This document shows, piece after piece, positions 38,842 to 47,585 of a stretch of 64,000 nt of DNA. The stretch lies in NCBI RefSeq assembly GCF_037890695.1, contig NZ_CP149571.1:2014001-2078000 (forward strand), read 5' to 3'. Under the pieces are notes generated by a model. It was not told the DNA's origin. It saw only the letters and a list, made by a program, of their open reading frames with translations, and made no database searches. The stretch is from Aeromonas jandaei (lineage in GTDB: Bacteria; Pseudomonadota; Gammaproteobacteria; Enterobacterales; Aeromonadaceae). A program made the position numbers and the translations under genes. Each line of letters begins with the position of its first letter. Within the stretch, counting starts at the first letter, position 1.

Positions 38842-40473
38842 TCAGCTTATTTTAAAGATAGAGACGCTCTTCTTGAGCTCCCCTACAACCTGGGTCAGGT
38901 GTACAGCTTCACCATTGACACATTCCGAAGCTGAGACGTTCTCCTGTGACATGTTGTTCACCTCTTCAACTGATTGGGCAATCAGTTGGCTTGCAGAGGA
39001 TTGTTCATGCAACATCAGGTTGATCTCCCCCATCAGTCCTACAACCGCTTGGGAGCTTTGGTCTACCTTGGCCATCAAGTCACTTGCTTGGGCCGTATTA
39101 AGGCGAACGTTTTCGATACTCTGCACATATTTGTCCATGGAGTTGACTGTTTCCATGGCCGTGGTTTGCACGCCACTTATCATGCTATCGATTTCTTGGG
39201 TTGCTTTGGTTGTTCTCTCCGCCAATTGGCGCACTTCGTCAGCTACCACGGCAAACCCACGCCCCATATCACCAGCTCGGGCCGCTTCAATGGCGGCGTT
39301 AAGAGCCAGCAGGTTGGTTTGGTCTGCAACTCCTTTAATCATGACGGTGATTTGACCTACTTTGGTAACATCATCCGCCAGTTGGCGAATTTGCGCGGTA
39401 GATTGATTTATCGCATCGGTCACGGCCCGCACTTCCCGAGAAACGTCCTCAACTTGATGCTCGCCTTGCTGTGCCAATTTTCCTGAGTTCATGGCTTGCT
39501 CATTTGCACTGTTAGCCGAATGAGAAAGTTGGGCTATCGAGGTAGACATCTCTTCAATTGATGCAGCTGAACTAGCCGTTGCTTGGGCTTGCATTTCCGA
39601 ACTGGTCATCACTTGCTGCGCGGCACTGGATAGCTGAGCCGCCGAAGACCCCAGCTCTTCGGAGATATGCAAAACGGCGTTAATTGTTTCTTTAAGGGAC
39701 TTGCGAGTTGACGCCATGGAGTGTTGCAGATTGGTGAGCTCATCATTACCAGAGGGTGGAACTGTGTCGACCAGGTTCCCCTTGGCAATATGGGAAAGGT
39801 CGGTAACGGTTTGATCCAATGGTGCGAGGATGCTACGTATGATTAATACGCCTGCAATGGCAGCGATAACCAGAACCAGCCCCATGGTTATCACGAACTC
39901 CTGACCCAATTGAGCGACCACGACATCGCTGTCATCATAGGCTTTTTTTCCAAGATCAACGTTCTTATTCACAATCGCTGACAGAGTGTCATCTACTTGC
40001 TGAAAGGCAGGCGTTGCCTCGGACTTCATAAGCTGCATGGACGCTTCATTATCACTGCGATAAGACGCCTCCATCACTTTCTTTGCCGCTGCTTTATAGG
40101 GTGGCCATTCTCGGTCAAAGTCAGCCAGTAAACGGGTCTCGTCAGGCGTCAGCACTGTGGCACGATACTTATTGAGTAATGCCATCATCTGGGTTTCATA
40201 TTTATCCATGACGCCCGCAATTCTATCCATTTCTGACTGTTTTGATTCGATAACGTAGTTGAATAATTCGCGATGATGATAGATGGCTTGCATATTTGCA
40301 TTTGCCACATCGGTGATAGGAACGAGTTGATTGAGATACATGTTGTTGAGCATGTCATTGATCGTGCTAGCAGACTGCTTTTGGCTCAATCCCATACCAA
40401 ACATGGTTGCAAGCAATGCTGCAAGAAGGAGACTCAAGCGAAGCTTTATTGATATCGTTCTTAACCAATCCAT
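38842..40473 (-). CDS. methyl-accepting chemotaxis protein (first gene of the operon)
   Basis: 543 residues. Two membrane helices (about 10-27 and 190-212), a periplasmic four-helix-bundle sensor related to that of the second MCP ([18 protein letters not shown]), a HAMP region and a signalling domain with the hairpin tip [21 protein letters not shown] near residue 390. A GAGGTAAAC ribosome binding site precedes the ATG. The two MCPs share the sensor type and may have arisen by duplication or detect related signals. Confidence 0.93.
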   Translation of the reverse strand: MDWLRTISIKLRLSLLLAALLATMFGMGLSQKQSASTINDMLNNMYLNQLVPITDVANANMQAIYHHRELFNYVIESKQSEMDRIAGVMDKYETQMMALLNKYRATVLTPDETRLLADFDREWPPYKAAAKKVMEASYRSDNEASMQLMKSEATPAFQQVDDTLSAIVNKNVDLGKKAYDDSDVVVAQLGQEFVITMGLVLVIAAIAGVLIIRSILAPLDQTVTDLSHIAKGNLVDTVPPSGNDELTNLQHSMASTRKSLKETINAVLHISEELGSSAAQLSSAAQQVMTSSEMQAQATASSAASIEEMSTSIAQLSHSANSANEQAMNSGKLAQQGEHQVEDVSREVRAVTDAINQSTAQIRQLADDVTKVGQITVMIKGVADQTNLLALNAAIEAARAGDMGRGFAVVADEVRQLAERTTKATQEIDSMISGVQTTAMETVNSMDKYVQSIENVRLNTAQASDLMAKVDQSSQAVVGLMGEINLMLHEQSSASQLIAQSVEEVNNMSQENVSASECVNGEAVHLTQVVGELKKSVSIFKIS

Positions 40474-40579
40474 GGTGTTTACCTCAATGGTGAATGACTT
40501 CCTTACAGGATAAATGTGTAGGCAATAGAATTGCTGATAGCAAGAGCGTCAGATGAAAATCAAAAATAATTGATTTAAG

Positions 40580-40611
40580 ATAAAAAAAGCGGCTGACGAG
40601 TAGCCGCTTGA
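40580..40611 (-). terminator. terminator upstream of the chemosensory operon
   Basis: On the minus strand AAGCGGCTACTCGTCAGCCGCTT followed by TTTTT; it would stop transcription coming from the right before the MCP gene, so the operon must have its promoter in the 107 bases between. Confidence 0.75.
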
Positions 40612-41270
40612 AAATGTAAGGAACGCCCAACATAAGGCTTGTGTCACGAGGTTGAGATAAGGTATTTCGTGACCACGCTTGCAGTATAGACAATGCATCT
40701 GGCAAAGATGAAAATAGTTATTATTTTAATTTATTGGTCGGTTTGCATAACATGGATGCATGTTCTAGACTTGAATGGGTTTCTATAATACTTAAATCAC
40801 CTTCATTGCAACTTAGTATTTAAATCGCAAGTTCACCCACTACATAATATCTTAGCTCGCTGATTTTTCATATATTTTAGCCGCCTATTAAAACTTATTC
40901 CAATTATTGGCTTGTGTTTATTGGTGTGCATTGCTGCTGAGTAAATGGCATTTGCACTTAATGGTTCAGTAAAGTGACGTTAATTGATGGTTTTTGCTTT
41001 TGCTTATCAGGTTTTTTTGATATGTAAGGTTATATTATGTCAATCGCCACGTAACACATGATAGGTTCGATAAATAAAAATTGCTGCTTAAAATAAAACC
41101 TGGTTTATCTTCGCTGCGAAGCAGCGGAATGTTTAAAAAAGTCTTTTGTTCTCATAATTAGTAAATGGACAGTTTTCAGAATTTTTCAAGTGGCTAAAAT
41201 GAGAAAATTTGCAAAAAAACTGTCGTGATGTTTTTTTGAACTGAAAGATGACGCCACAGGCTGCCTAAAT
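40612..41270. other. AT-rich intergenic stretch without a gene
   Basis: About 660 bases, with no convincing reading frame on either strand. A short perfect hairpin CGCTGCGAAGCAGCG lies at 41112-41126. The toxin gene expected next to the Xre/MbcA/ParS antitoxin at 41271-41729 is not here, so this may mark a deletion. I see no conserved motif otherwise. Confidence 0.5.
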
Positions 41271-41729
41271 TTATAGGCACACCCCATGCTGAATCCGTCC
41301 CACCAGATCGACAACAGCCTGAGCCCCCATTGGTGTAGCCAACAACTTAGCTGGGGCTACGCCACCGAGGCCCCAGGCGGTGCGGTTTAACCACGACAGT
41401 GTCTTGACGGTATCGTTCCTGTGAAAGGCGAGAACCACATCGAGAGCCTGTGCAACTCCGTATACCCTGGCACCCTGCGATATTGATAGGGGGGCTGTAA
41501 TCCGCAGCTTGCGGGCCAGTGTACTCCGGCTAATACCAGCCCACTGGCAAACCATCCCCACATCAGTCTTCATCAATTCAGCGAGCCGATAGAGTATGTC
41601 CGGTGCTACGCCAGCCACGATCCATTGATGTGCTCCTAGTGGGTCACGAGGAATACCAAGGGCTTCCAGGAGAAAGTTCGCAGTAGCTTCTGCGTCACTA
41701 CTAGGATGATAGGTTGCATAGGGCATCAT
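41271..41729 (-). CDS. orphan MbcA/ParS/Xre-type antitoxin (DUF2384)
   Basis: 153 codons from MMPYATYHPSS; the frame to 41825 adds a doubtful N-terminus. The N-terminal part is an Xre-like DNA-binding region (VCQWAGISRSTLARKLRI near the centre), and the C-terminal part carries the toxin-binding MbcA/ParS/Xre pattern: FHRNDTVKTLSWLNRTAWGLGGVAPAKLLATPMGAQAV. Antitoxins of this type neutralise RES-domain toxins that destroy NAD. No RES gene lies on either side, so it is an orphan. GC is higher than in its neighbours. Confidence 0.8.
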   Translation of the reverse strand: MMPYATYHPSSDAEATANFLLEALGIPRDPLGAHQWIVAGVAPDILYRLAELMKTDVGMVCQWAGISRSTLARKLRITAPLSISQGARVYGVAQALDVVLAFHRNDTVKTLSWLNRTAWGLGGVAPAKLLATPMGAQAVVDLVGRIQHGVCL

Positions 41730-41837
41730 GTAGCGTTCCTCAATGTACAAACACGATCTCTCATGAGCTATCCTACCCCAAACTGTCGTTTTGAGTGGAA
41801 GATTAACAACCAAATGCCCCTGCATTGAGGAGAGCTG

Positions 41838-42029
41838 ATGACCGAGTTGGTCTGTACTGAACCAGGTTTAGGCATTGAGCTTGGGACTACTTTTCAGGTT
41901 CTATCGGAGAACGGCTCTGAATGGGAAATCCTGTTGGGGAATGAATACCGCAGGATCAACAAACGCAGCGGGCGTGTTACAGGTTGGAAAACACCTCCAA
42001 AATTTGAGTGCAAAGACATCCAAAAATAA
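41838..42029 (+). CDS. small unknown protein
   Basis: 63 residues with a strong GAGGAGAGCTG ribosome binding site directly before ATG. It is small, mixed in charge, has two Cys (LVCTEPG and FECKDI) and aromatic residues, and shows no motif. It may be a stand-alone island gene, divergent from the antitoxin 108 bases away. Confidence 0.5.
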   Translation: MTELVCTEPGLGIELGTTFQVLSENGSEWEILLGNEYRRINKRSGRVTGWKTPPKFECKDIQK

Positions 42030-42141
42030 CAAATGAGAGTTCAATGCTGGTTATGGCAGTGATAAATAGCCAGCCCAGGTTACTCCTACATCAAAAGCAG
42101 AAAAATTATACTTTCATAAAGCCTTAAATAGGGAGTTCAGC

Positions 42142-42441
42142 ATGCTCGTAAAAGAAATTGTGCCAACAGAACAGGTCGTTGACATTCTCTGTGATGTCTG
42201 TGGTCGTAGTACAAAAACGAATTTTGGAACCAATCAATACGGCTCGTTATCGGCGGATTTTGGCTATGGTTCCCGTCACGATGGTGAGCGTTATCAGGTG
42301 CATCTTTGTGAAATGTGTTTTTTCGGTACACTCGCAACAGTGAGGGAGATGCATCGCGGGGAACATATGTTTGACGATGACTATGAGGCTGCAAACCCAG
42401 ACACATTTGGGCGTGATTATTCTAATAGGGAGATAATCTGA
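42142..42441 (+). CDS. small zinc-ribbon-like protein
   Basis: 99 residues. Two CxxC pairs (LCDVCGRSTKT near residue 17 and LCEMCFFGTLA near residue 55) are spaced as in a zinc ribbon, with a Gly/Ser/Tyr-rich stretch between them (GSLSADFGYGSRHDGE). C-terminal part is acidic and aromatic. Function unknown. Confidence 0.62.
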   Translation: MLVKEIVPTEQVVDILCDVCGRSTKTNFGTNQYGSLSADFGYGSRHDGERYQVHLCEMCFFGTLATVREMHRGEHMFDDDYEAANPDTFGRDYSNREII

Positions 42442-42490
42442 ATAGTATGCCCCCATATTCGAGTTTGTGTGGAGAGAACTATTTCCTATC

Positions 42491-42582
42491 ATCGACTCAT
42501 TCTGTGAGCCAATGATATTGTCCAATCGGCTCATTTCGTGAGCCGATCAGAGATCGTTCATCGGCTCATCTGGTGAGGTGGT
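42491..42582. promoter_or_regulatory. three-copy palindromic operator array
   Basis: Three related palindromes of form ATCGGCTCA-N5-TGAGCCGAT: 42491-42513 (two mismatches), 42525-42547 (perfect), 42560-42582 (right half degenerate). Centres are 34-35 bases apart, a little over three helical turns. The same palindrome, also in two copies 34 bases apart, lies upstream of the Fic gene (44752-44808). It is 214 bases upstream of the H-NS-like gene start. Confidence 0.72.
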
Positions 42583-42795
42583 CTCAACGCTCACTACCAC
42601 CTAGATTTAATTTTTGGCTACATAGTTTCATAGCAGATTGGAGCTAGACCACTAAGCAGCCCCAAACGCAATTTAGCTCACGATTTTTAAATTATGCTAT
42701 TTTATCGAATCATCTTGGTGCCAAAAACAGTGGTGCTAATGCTGGGGTTGAGAGATAATTTCACTGATATAAAAATGTGATACATGAGGATAAAA

Positions 42796-43203
42796 ATGAA
42801 CGATTTTTTGAAAACTTTGTTGAATATCCGTAGTCTGCGAGCTGCATTGCGTGAGTTGTCATTTGAGCAGCTGGTCGAAATCAGAGAAAAATTCGAAGAG
42901 ATTTTTGCTGAACGTGAGCAGCAAGAAACCAAATTGAGAGAGGAATCTGCCGAGCGTCTGCAAAAATTGGCAGAGTTCACCGAGATGCTGAAAGCAGCAG
43001 GCATCGATCCGAGTGAGCTGGTTGGCACTGCGGCTCCGGCGAAATCTGAGGGTTCAGCTAAAGCCAAACGAGCTCCTCGTCCTGCAAAATACAAGTATAC
43101 CGAGGATGGTCAGGAGAAGACCTGGACTGGTCAAGGTCGCATGCCCAAGGCTATCGCGGCAGCCGTTGAAGGCGGCAAAGCTCTGGACGATTTCCTGATC
43201 TAA
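42796..43203 (+). CDS. H-NS-family nucleoid protein
   Basis: 135 codons from ATG 42796, with GAGGA correctly spaced before it (an earlier ATG at 42784 is less likely). The N-terminal half is helical and oligomerisation-like (SLRAALRELSFEQLVEIREKFEEIF, Glu-rich coiled coil to about 70), then an Ala/Lys/Pro-rich linker, then the DNA-binding C-terminus YKYTEDGQEKTWTGQGRMPKAI, which matches the H-NS TWTGQGRTP motif. H-NS-like proteins silence AT-rich foreign DNA. An island-encoded copy would help to silence island genes or extend the host H-NS. The palindrome array lies upstream. Confidence 0.88.
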   Translation: MNDFLKTLLNIRSLRAALRELSFEQLVEIREKFEEIFAEREQQETKLREESAERLQKLAEFTEMLKAAGIDPSELVGTAAPAKSEGSAKAKRAPRPAKYKYTEDGQEKTWTGQGRMPKAIAAAVEGGKALDDFLI

Positions 43204-43262
43204 TATTGATAGCCCATGCAGTATTGCGTGGGCCTTTCATTATGTTTTTAGTAGGAGCCCTT

Positions 43263-43523
43263 ATGGGGAGAACATTAAAGGACATCATCTCATCCGAATC
43301 ACCTGAGGTTGTCCAAAGAGCCAAGGCGCTGGCCGAAGAGCAACTGGTACGTCTCAGTGTGACCAAATTACTTTCAAATCTCGGTGCAGGTGATGTTCCT
43401 GAAATTGATACCGATGTTCTAAATAGTTTATTGTCGCTCAAAAGGTCTGTTGAGAGCCATGACTGTCGGTTGAGTTTATTTGTTCATATGCCTGACGGCA
43501 CTCATCATGGTGTCAATATTTAA
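43263..43523 (+). CDS. XRE antitoxin-like protein with a degenerate HTH
   Basis: 86 codons from ATG 43263, chosen because GGAG sits at the right distance. The N-terminus MGRTLKDIISSESPEVVQRAKALAEEQ resembles the first helix segment of HigA/XRE-type antitoxins, and the end RLSLFVHMPDGTHHGVNI resembles their C-terminal strand, but the central HTH cannot be recognised and looks eroded. No toxin is adjacent. A diverged copy of its last 32 bases occurs at 45032-45063. Confidence 0.55.
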   Translation: MGRTLKDIISSESPEVVQRAKALAEEQLVRLSVTKLLSNLGAGDVPEIDTDVLNSLLSLKRSVESHDCRLSLFVHMPDGTHHGVNI

Positions 43524-43602
43524 CTAAAAATCGTCATTGATTCGTCAATCTGTACAGATCTCATCTACCAAATAAAATTAACGCCCCCATGGCGATGCTT
43601 TT

Positions 43603-44730
43603 TCAAACTCCCTCGGTGTGCAAGCGGATCTGATAGCGTGTACTGCGTCCGCCACCAGGTAATTTCTCAATGCACCCCCTATCTAACAGTTGCGCAAGAT
43701 GGCGTGTAGCCGTGGGCTTACTAACTCCGGCGACTTTTTGATATTGACTGGCACTGATGCCATTTTCAAAACCCTGTTCGCCGCCATCCAGTAAACGATT
43801 CAGCACTTTGGTTTGCTCTGGACTCAGATCGTCATGACAGTGCCGCAACCAGAAAAATGTCTTGGCGAGAGAACGATCAATCACCTGTAATGCCAGCTCT
43901 ATGGAGTAATCCAGTGTGTCGAGGAACCAACAGATCCAGGAGGTAATATCTAGCGGCCCCCTCTGCGCTGACTCAAGCGCCCGATAGTAGTCTGCCCGCC
44001 GTTCTAGAATCGCAGCTGACATGGCATACAGACGGATGCTATGGCTGTCAGCCTGTGACAGCGCGAGATCGGTCAGTGACCGCGCTAACCGCCCATTGCC
44101 ATCATCAACGGGATGAAGGGTCACAAACCAAAAATGGCTAATTGCCGCACGAAGAAGCGGATCTATCGTGGGGTCATGCCGAGTCTGGTTAAACCAGCGG
44201 ATGAACTCGGCCAGTTGATCGTCCAGAGTTGCTCTGGGCGGTGCCTCAAAATGCACGGTGGGGCGATCAACACGTCCAGAGACAACCTGCATCGGCTCAT
44301 CTCCTCGCATCTGACCTACGTTCAGTCGCTGCACCGACCATTCGTTGACGGGGAACAACCAACGATGCCATTGATAAAGCCTCTCAATCGTCAACCGTTG
44401 TTCATGGTTGTCGATGGCATCCAGCATCATGGCCGCGAGCCCCTCTGAGCGCTCTGATACTGGATATGACTGAGTTTGTGGCCCACCTAACCGCCGAGCA
44501 AGGGAGGAACGCACAGATTGAGCATTGAGGCGTTCGCCTTCGATAGCGGATGAGGAGATGATGTTAGCCAGTAACGTATCTAACGCTTGGTCGGAGTTCC
44601 CCAACCTGGAATGACGACCGATTAGAATTCCCTGCCTGCGTTGAACGTGCCGTAATCTGGGCAATATCTCGCTATCCTGCCAACGAAAATGGGGCCAATC
44701 TGCTTGTTGCCAAATCCACAATGGTTCCAT
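43603..44730 (-). CDS. Fic/DOC-domain protein with N-terminal DUF4172 and winged helix
   Basis: 375 codons from MEPLWIWQQA (an upstream start at 44748 is possible). N-terminal DUF4172-type region with the inhibitory motif-like SSAIEGE near residue 58; Fic domain with active-site FVTLHPVDDGNGRLARS near residue 205, all catalytic residues present (His, Asp, Gly-Asn-Gly-Arg); C-terminal winged helix GVSKPTATRHLAQLLDRGCIEKL that could bind DNA. Fic proteins transfer AMP or other nucleotide parts to target proteins. The winged helix makes autoregulation through the palindromes upstream plausible. Confidence 0.88.
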   Translation of the reverse strand: MEPLWIWQQADWPHFRWQDSEILPRLRHVQRRQGILIGRHSRLGNSDQALDTLLANIISSSAIEGERLNAQSVRSSLARRLGGPQTQSYPVSERSEGLAAMMLDAIDNHEQRLTIERLYQWHRWLFPVNEWSVQRLNVGQMRGDEPMQVVSGRVDRPTVHFEAPPRATLDDQLAEFIRWFNQTRHDPTIDPLLRAAISHFWFVTLHPVDDGNGRLARSLTDLALSQADSHSIRLYAMSAAILERRADYYRALESAQRGPLDITSWICWFLDTLDYSIELALQVIDRSLAKTFFWLRHCHDDLSPEQTKVLNRLLDGGEQGFENGISASQYQKVAGVSKPTATRHLAQLLDRGCIEKLPGGGRSTRYQIRLHTEGV

Positions 44731-44751
44731 TATTTCCTCATCCAACATGCT

Positions 44752-44808
44752 AGGGTCTCAATAATGAGCCGACCCAGCCCATCATTCGGCTCAATGTTTG
44801 AGCCGAAT
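44752..44808 (-). promoter_or_regulatory. two-copy palindromic operator at the Fic promoter
   Basis: ATTCGGCTCA-N5-TGAGCCGAAT (44784-44808), a perfect 10-bp palindrome, and a second imperfect copy GGTCTCA-N4-TGAGCC (about 44754-44770). Centres are about 34 bases apart, as in the array at 42491-42582. Confidence 0.75.
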
Positions 44809-45055
44809 ATAACACATGCAGCAGAACAGAAGAGCTGGTAATGAGGATGGAGATCTAGGTTGAAAATCTCAGACCGGAGCTAATGAAAAACTGGATGTAT
44901 TGCTGCTGTGTGGAGCTACAGCAACCAGTTGATAGACAAGGCGGGAGCTCGTTTTCGTTTCGAATGGTTCTTGTGAGCTTGTAGCTTGCGCTGCATAAAG
45001 CCACGCACAAGCAGATGCCGTCTGGTCTGCTCATTCATATGCCTGACGATACTCA
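44809..45055. other. intergenic stretch with a gene remnant
   Basis: No intact gene. Bases 45032-45063 (CATTCATATGCCTGACG then ATACTCACTAATATT) match, with a few changes, the end of the XRE-like gene at 43481-43520. This points to an earlier duplication around the Fic gene. Confidence 0.5.
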
Positions 45056-45343
45056 CTAATATTGGGATGCCAGTCTAAGCCACCAAAAGAGAAGAATTGA
45101 ACCACCGAGTAGATTACCTGCCAGGTATTTCCAAGAGCGATCTGACAAGAACAAAATCGCCCCCAGTATCGTTATCAAACCCCAGAGATAGGGCATGAGC
45201 AGTACATATAGGCCAGTCAGTGAGTATTCATCGTTAAACCAGTCATAGACAGGCTGAATGAATAGGATCGATGCATTCAAGAGGTGATAGAGCATGAACA
45301 ACACGAATACCCATGTTCTCTCTGTCTTCACTGCTGCGCTCAC
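45056..45343 (-). CDS. small membrane protein, candidate immunity protein for the DUF3289 protein
   Basis: 95 residues with three predicted membrane helices (VFVLFMLYHLLNASILFI, GLYVLLMPYLWGLITILGAILF, LLGGSILLFWWLRL). Start overlaps the stop of the DUF3289 gene by 4 bases, so the two are coupled. A membrane partner of a DUF3289 protein is likely to be its immunity protein. Inference from arrangement. Confidence 0.6.
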   Translation of the reverse strand: MSAAVKTERTWVFVLFMLYHLLNASILFIQPVYDWFNDEYSLTGLYVLLMPYLWGLITILGAILFLSDRSWKYLAGNLLGGSILLFWWLRLASQY

Positions 45344-46443
45344 TTTAGTTCCCCTTGGAATGGATAGCTGAGTTCAATGACGGTCAAAAATGGCTTGTAG
45401 GCAAAGCGCTTGTAGTGTTGAAGAACAAACCAGCTTCTGAAACCGGACGCCAGGCCGTAGAACTTGACTCTTCCTGTCGTGGGGTCAGGGCCAATGTCAG
45501 GATAATCGAGACCGAAGTGGTCATATAGCGTTACTTTGATCGTGCCCTTGTAGAAATCGCCAAACTTTTCATATGTCGTGATTTCCGCCTTGCCTGCCCA
45601 GACATCGTTAACAGCAATTGTGAGGCCCTGCACCTTATCCGCCGCAGAGTTGAAGATGGGTAACCGAAAGCCGGAGGTCTTGCTGTATTGCTGCATCAAG
45701 TCACTCAGAACAAGCTTGTTCACATCACCATCAAGTTCGGCCAGCTTTGCCTTCACTTCCTTGATAAGGGTATCTGAGAACTTGATCGTGGTCGGGTGAG
45801 CTCGCGCAGCTCTCGCCAATGCTTGGTTCCGGTATTCACCCCCCTCAGATTTCTCGAACTTGGCGATCATGGCCAGAATATTCATCTTCAAGTCGCCAGT
45901 TGCAAACAATGTGGCCATGTTGCGGAAGCTACTAAAGAACACCTTGGGGTCAGTCTTTTCGAGATCGCCAATAAAGCCGTCATCCCCCATCTTCCCCACA
46001 AACATGGGGATAGCCTTGATCTGCTCTGCCGTCATTTTGCCATAAGTCATATCTTCGGCGGGGCTGCCATCAACGTTCTTACCTGGCTCGCGCTTCGACT
46101 TGTAGATGAGCACAGGCACACGATAGGTTGTGGCTGATGTTGTATCGGTTTTTGGTTTGAGGGCAGGAGGAATGGTTTCTGCCTTCGGGCGCTCTTTCTC
46201 TGCCGAACCGAACCACATTGTCGGCTTGGCTTGGGCATATGCCGACTTGATGGTCTGCTCAAACCTTGGTGTCCCCCTCACCGAGATTTGGTCTCCCTGG
46301 ATAGAGCAGCAAGCAAACACATCAGATTGCATCCCCAATACGACCTTTGACCCGTCATCAAGGCTTCCAGCCACTGGGCCTAGAATGCGCTTGAACTCGT
46401 CCTTGGTAAGTTGGTTGATGTCTCTGAGGTCGGGTTTCTGCAT
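45340..46443 (-). CDS. DUF3289 family protein, possible toxin
   Basis: 367 residues. The N-terminal 130 residues are variable with a Pro/Lys-rich linker; from about 130 the sequence matches the DUF3289 family: YGKMTAEQIKAIPMFVGKMG, and near the end VTLYDHFGLDYPDI ... FRSWFVLQHYKRFAYKPFLTVIE. DUF3289 proteins are often found with a small membrane protein and in secreted-effector settings, hence a toxin-immunity pair is plausible. No T6SS gene lies nearby, and no signal peptide is seen. Confidence 0.65.
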   Translation of the reverse strand: MQKPDLRDINQLTKDEFKRILGPVAGSLDDGSKVVLGMQSDVFACCSIQGDQISVRGTPRFEQTIKSAYAQAKPTMWFGSAEKERPKAETIPPALKPKTDTTSATTYRVPVLIYKSKREPGKNVDGSPAEDMTYGKMTAEQIKAIPMFVGKMGDDGFIGDLEKTDPKVFFSSFRNMATLFATGDLKMNILAMIAKFEKSEGGEYRNQALARAARAHPTTIKFSDTLIKEVKAKLAELDGDVNKLVLSDLMQQYSKTSGFRLPIFNSAADKVQGLTIAVNDVWAGKAEITTYEKFGDFYKGTIKVTLYDHFGLDYPDIGPDPTTGRVKFYGLASGFRSWFVLQHYKRFAYKPFLTVIELSYPFQGELK

Positions 46444-46683
46444 GTATGGAGAGCTCGATGAAGAGTAGTGAGAGGATCACTTTATCATCAATGCGCCAAT
46501 CGAGACCATGTAGGCATTTTCTGAAAACGGCAGTTTGTGACGCTTTCTATCGATGGACGCGGGGGATTAATAGCTAATAGACAAATGCTAAGGATGGCAA
46601 TGATGCTAATTGCCATCACTGTGAATAATTATAGGGAAATTTAGTTTTATCTGGGTAAAGAGATAATTACTTGGCAAATATAT

Positions 46684-46890
46684 CTATGGCAGCAAGTCGC
46701 GAATGTCACACCCCAGTACCCTAGCAAGACGATAAGCCTTCTCTAGGGTGACATTGACCTGACCACGCTCAATCCGTCCTACATAGCTTCGATCAATCTC
46801 TGCCACATGTGCGAGTGCATCTTGCGATACGCCCAATTGAAGCCGTCTATCACGTACAGCATCACCAAACTTTTTTGCTAAATCTTGCAT
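46684..46890 (-). CDS. XRE-family HTH regulator, C-protein-like
   Basis: 68 codons from MQDLAKKFG. A single HTH: AVRDRRLQLGVSQDALAHVAEIDRSYVGRIERGQVNVTLEKAYRLA, split by a typical recognition helix, as in small controller or phage-type repressors. Divergent to the winged-helix gene at 47010; the shared upstream region between them holds a strong promoter (46924-46952). It may control either its neighbour or the recombinase module. Confidence 0.8.
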   Translation of the reverse strand: MQDLAKKFGDAVRDRRLQLGVSQDALAHVAEIDRSYVGRIERGQVNVTLEKAYRLARVLGCDIRDLLP

Positions 46891-46923
46891 GTCTCGCCTC
46901 TCTCTGGCGAGCACTATCTCTGG

Positions 46924-46952
46924 TTGTCTGGCTAACGACCACGGACTATAAT
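46924..46952 (+). promoter_or_regulatory. sigma70-type promoter for the gene at 47010
   Basis: TTGTCT (46924-46929), 17-base spacer, TATAAT (46947-46952). It points to the plus strand; the HTH gene is divergent and its start lies 34 bases to the left, so the HTH protein may repress it. Confidence 0.7.
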
Positions 46953-47009
46953 CCGCAATTGAATGAAAATTTTTTACTTCAGATTCTCGTGAGAGAAAAA
47001 GGATAACTT

Positions 47010-47585
47010 ATGGATACCCAGACTGTGTGGTTACCAACCGCACTCTATACCGCACTCATTCGATTGCAGATGGATGATTTCACTACAACGGAGTGCTTGA
47101 ACGCAGTCTTTGGTGAATCAGAGTACAATCAGGCCCATAAGAGGCGATATGGCCTCGTTTATCGTAATCTGATGAGGTTGGTTGACGCGGGTTTCCTGGA
47201 GCGGAGAAATGTTGATGATGTCCGATCGTATCCAAGTTTCGTTAAAACCCCTCTATTTCAGGATGTGAACTTTCAAGAGGAATTGAGTGACCAAGAGACT
47301 CAGAAGGTTAAGAAGATTAAGAGGATTCAGGAACACAAAGGGGGGGCGAATGACGCTCTCTTAGATGAGTTAAAAACGAAGGCAAATATCTACCGCATCG
47401 AAATTCAGGAGTGCCAGGCAGCAATTGCTGAATACAATAAGCTGCAAGCAGACTACCCTGCTCTGGATATAGCTATTGAGCATGCTCTCAGTGATAGATG
47501 TAAGGAATATAGTGACTTACGTGGCAGGTTAGCTGCCGTGGAGGAGGTGATGAGGGCTTTGGGGAGCACCGAGTTAGCACGCTAA
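47010..47585 (+). CDS. winged-helix/coiled-coil protein
   Basis: 191 residues. Residues 5-75 look like a winged helix (LYTALIRLQMDDFTTTECLNAVFG ... YRNLMRLVDAGFLERRNVDD). Residues 90-190 are a Lys/Glu-rich coiled coil (ETQKVKKIKRIQEHKG; IEIQECQAAIAEYNKLQADY). Function unknown. It lies 150 bases upstream of the convergent recombinase gene and may be a regulator of excision or of the cargo. Confidence 0.62.
   Translation: MDTQTVWLPTALYTALIRLQMDDFTTTECLNAVFGESEYNQAHKRRYGLVYRNLMRLVDAGFLERRNVDDVRSYPSFVKTPLFQDVNFQEELSDQETQKVKKIKRIQEHKGGANDALLDELKTKANIYRIEIQECQAAIAEYNKLQADYPALDIAIEHALSDRCKEYSDLRGRLAAVEEVMRALGSTELAR

Noticed and set aside
42491-42582. CRISPR array
   Set aside because: Three palindromes with 34-base spacing look like repeats, but the units are degenerate, the spacers are short, and the same palindrome stands at the fic promoter; no cas genes.
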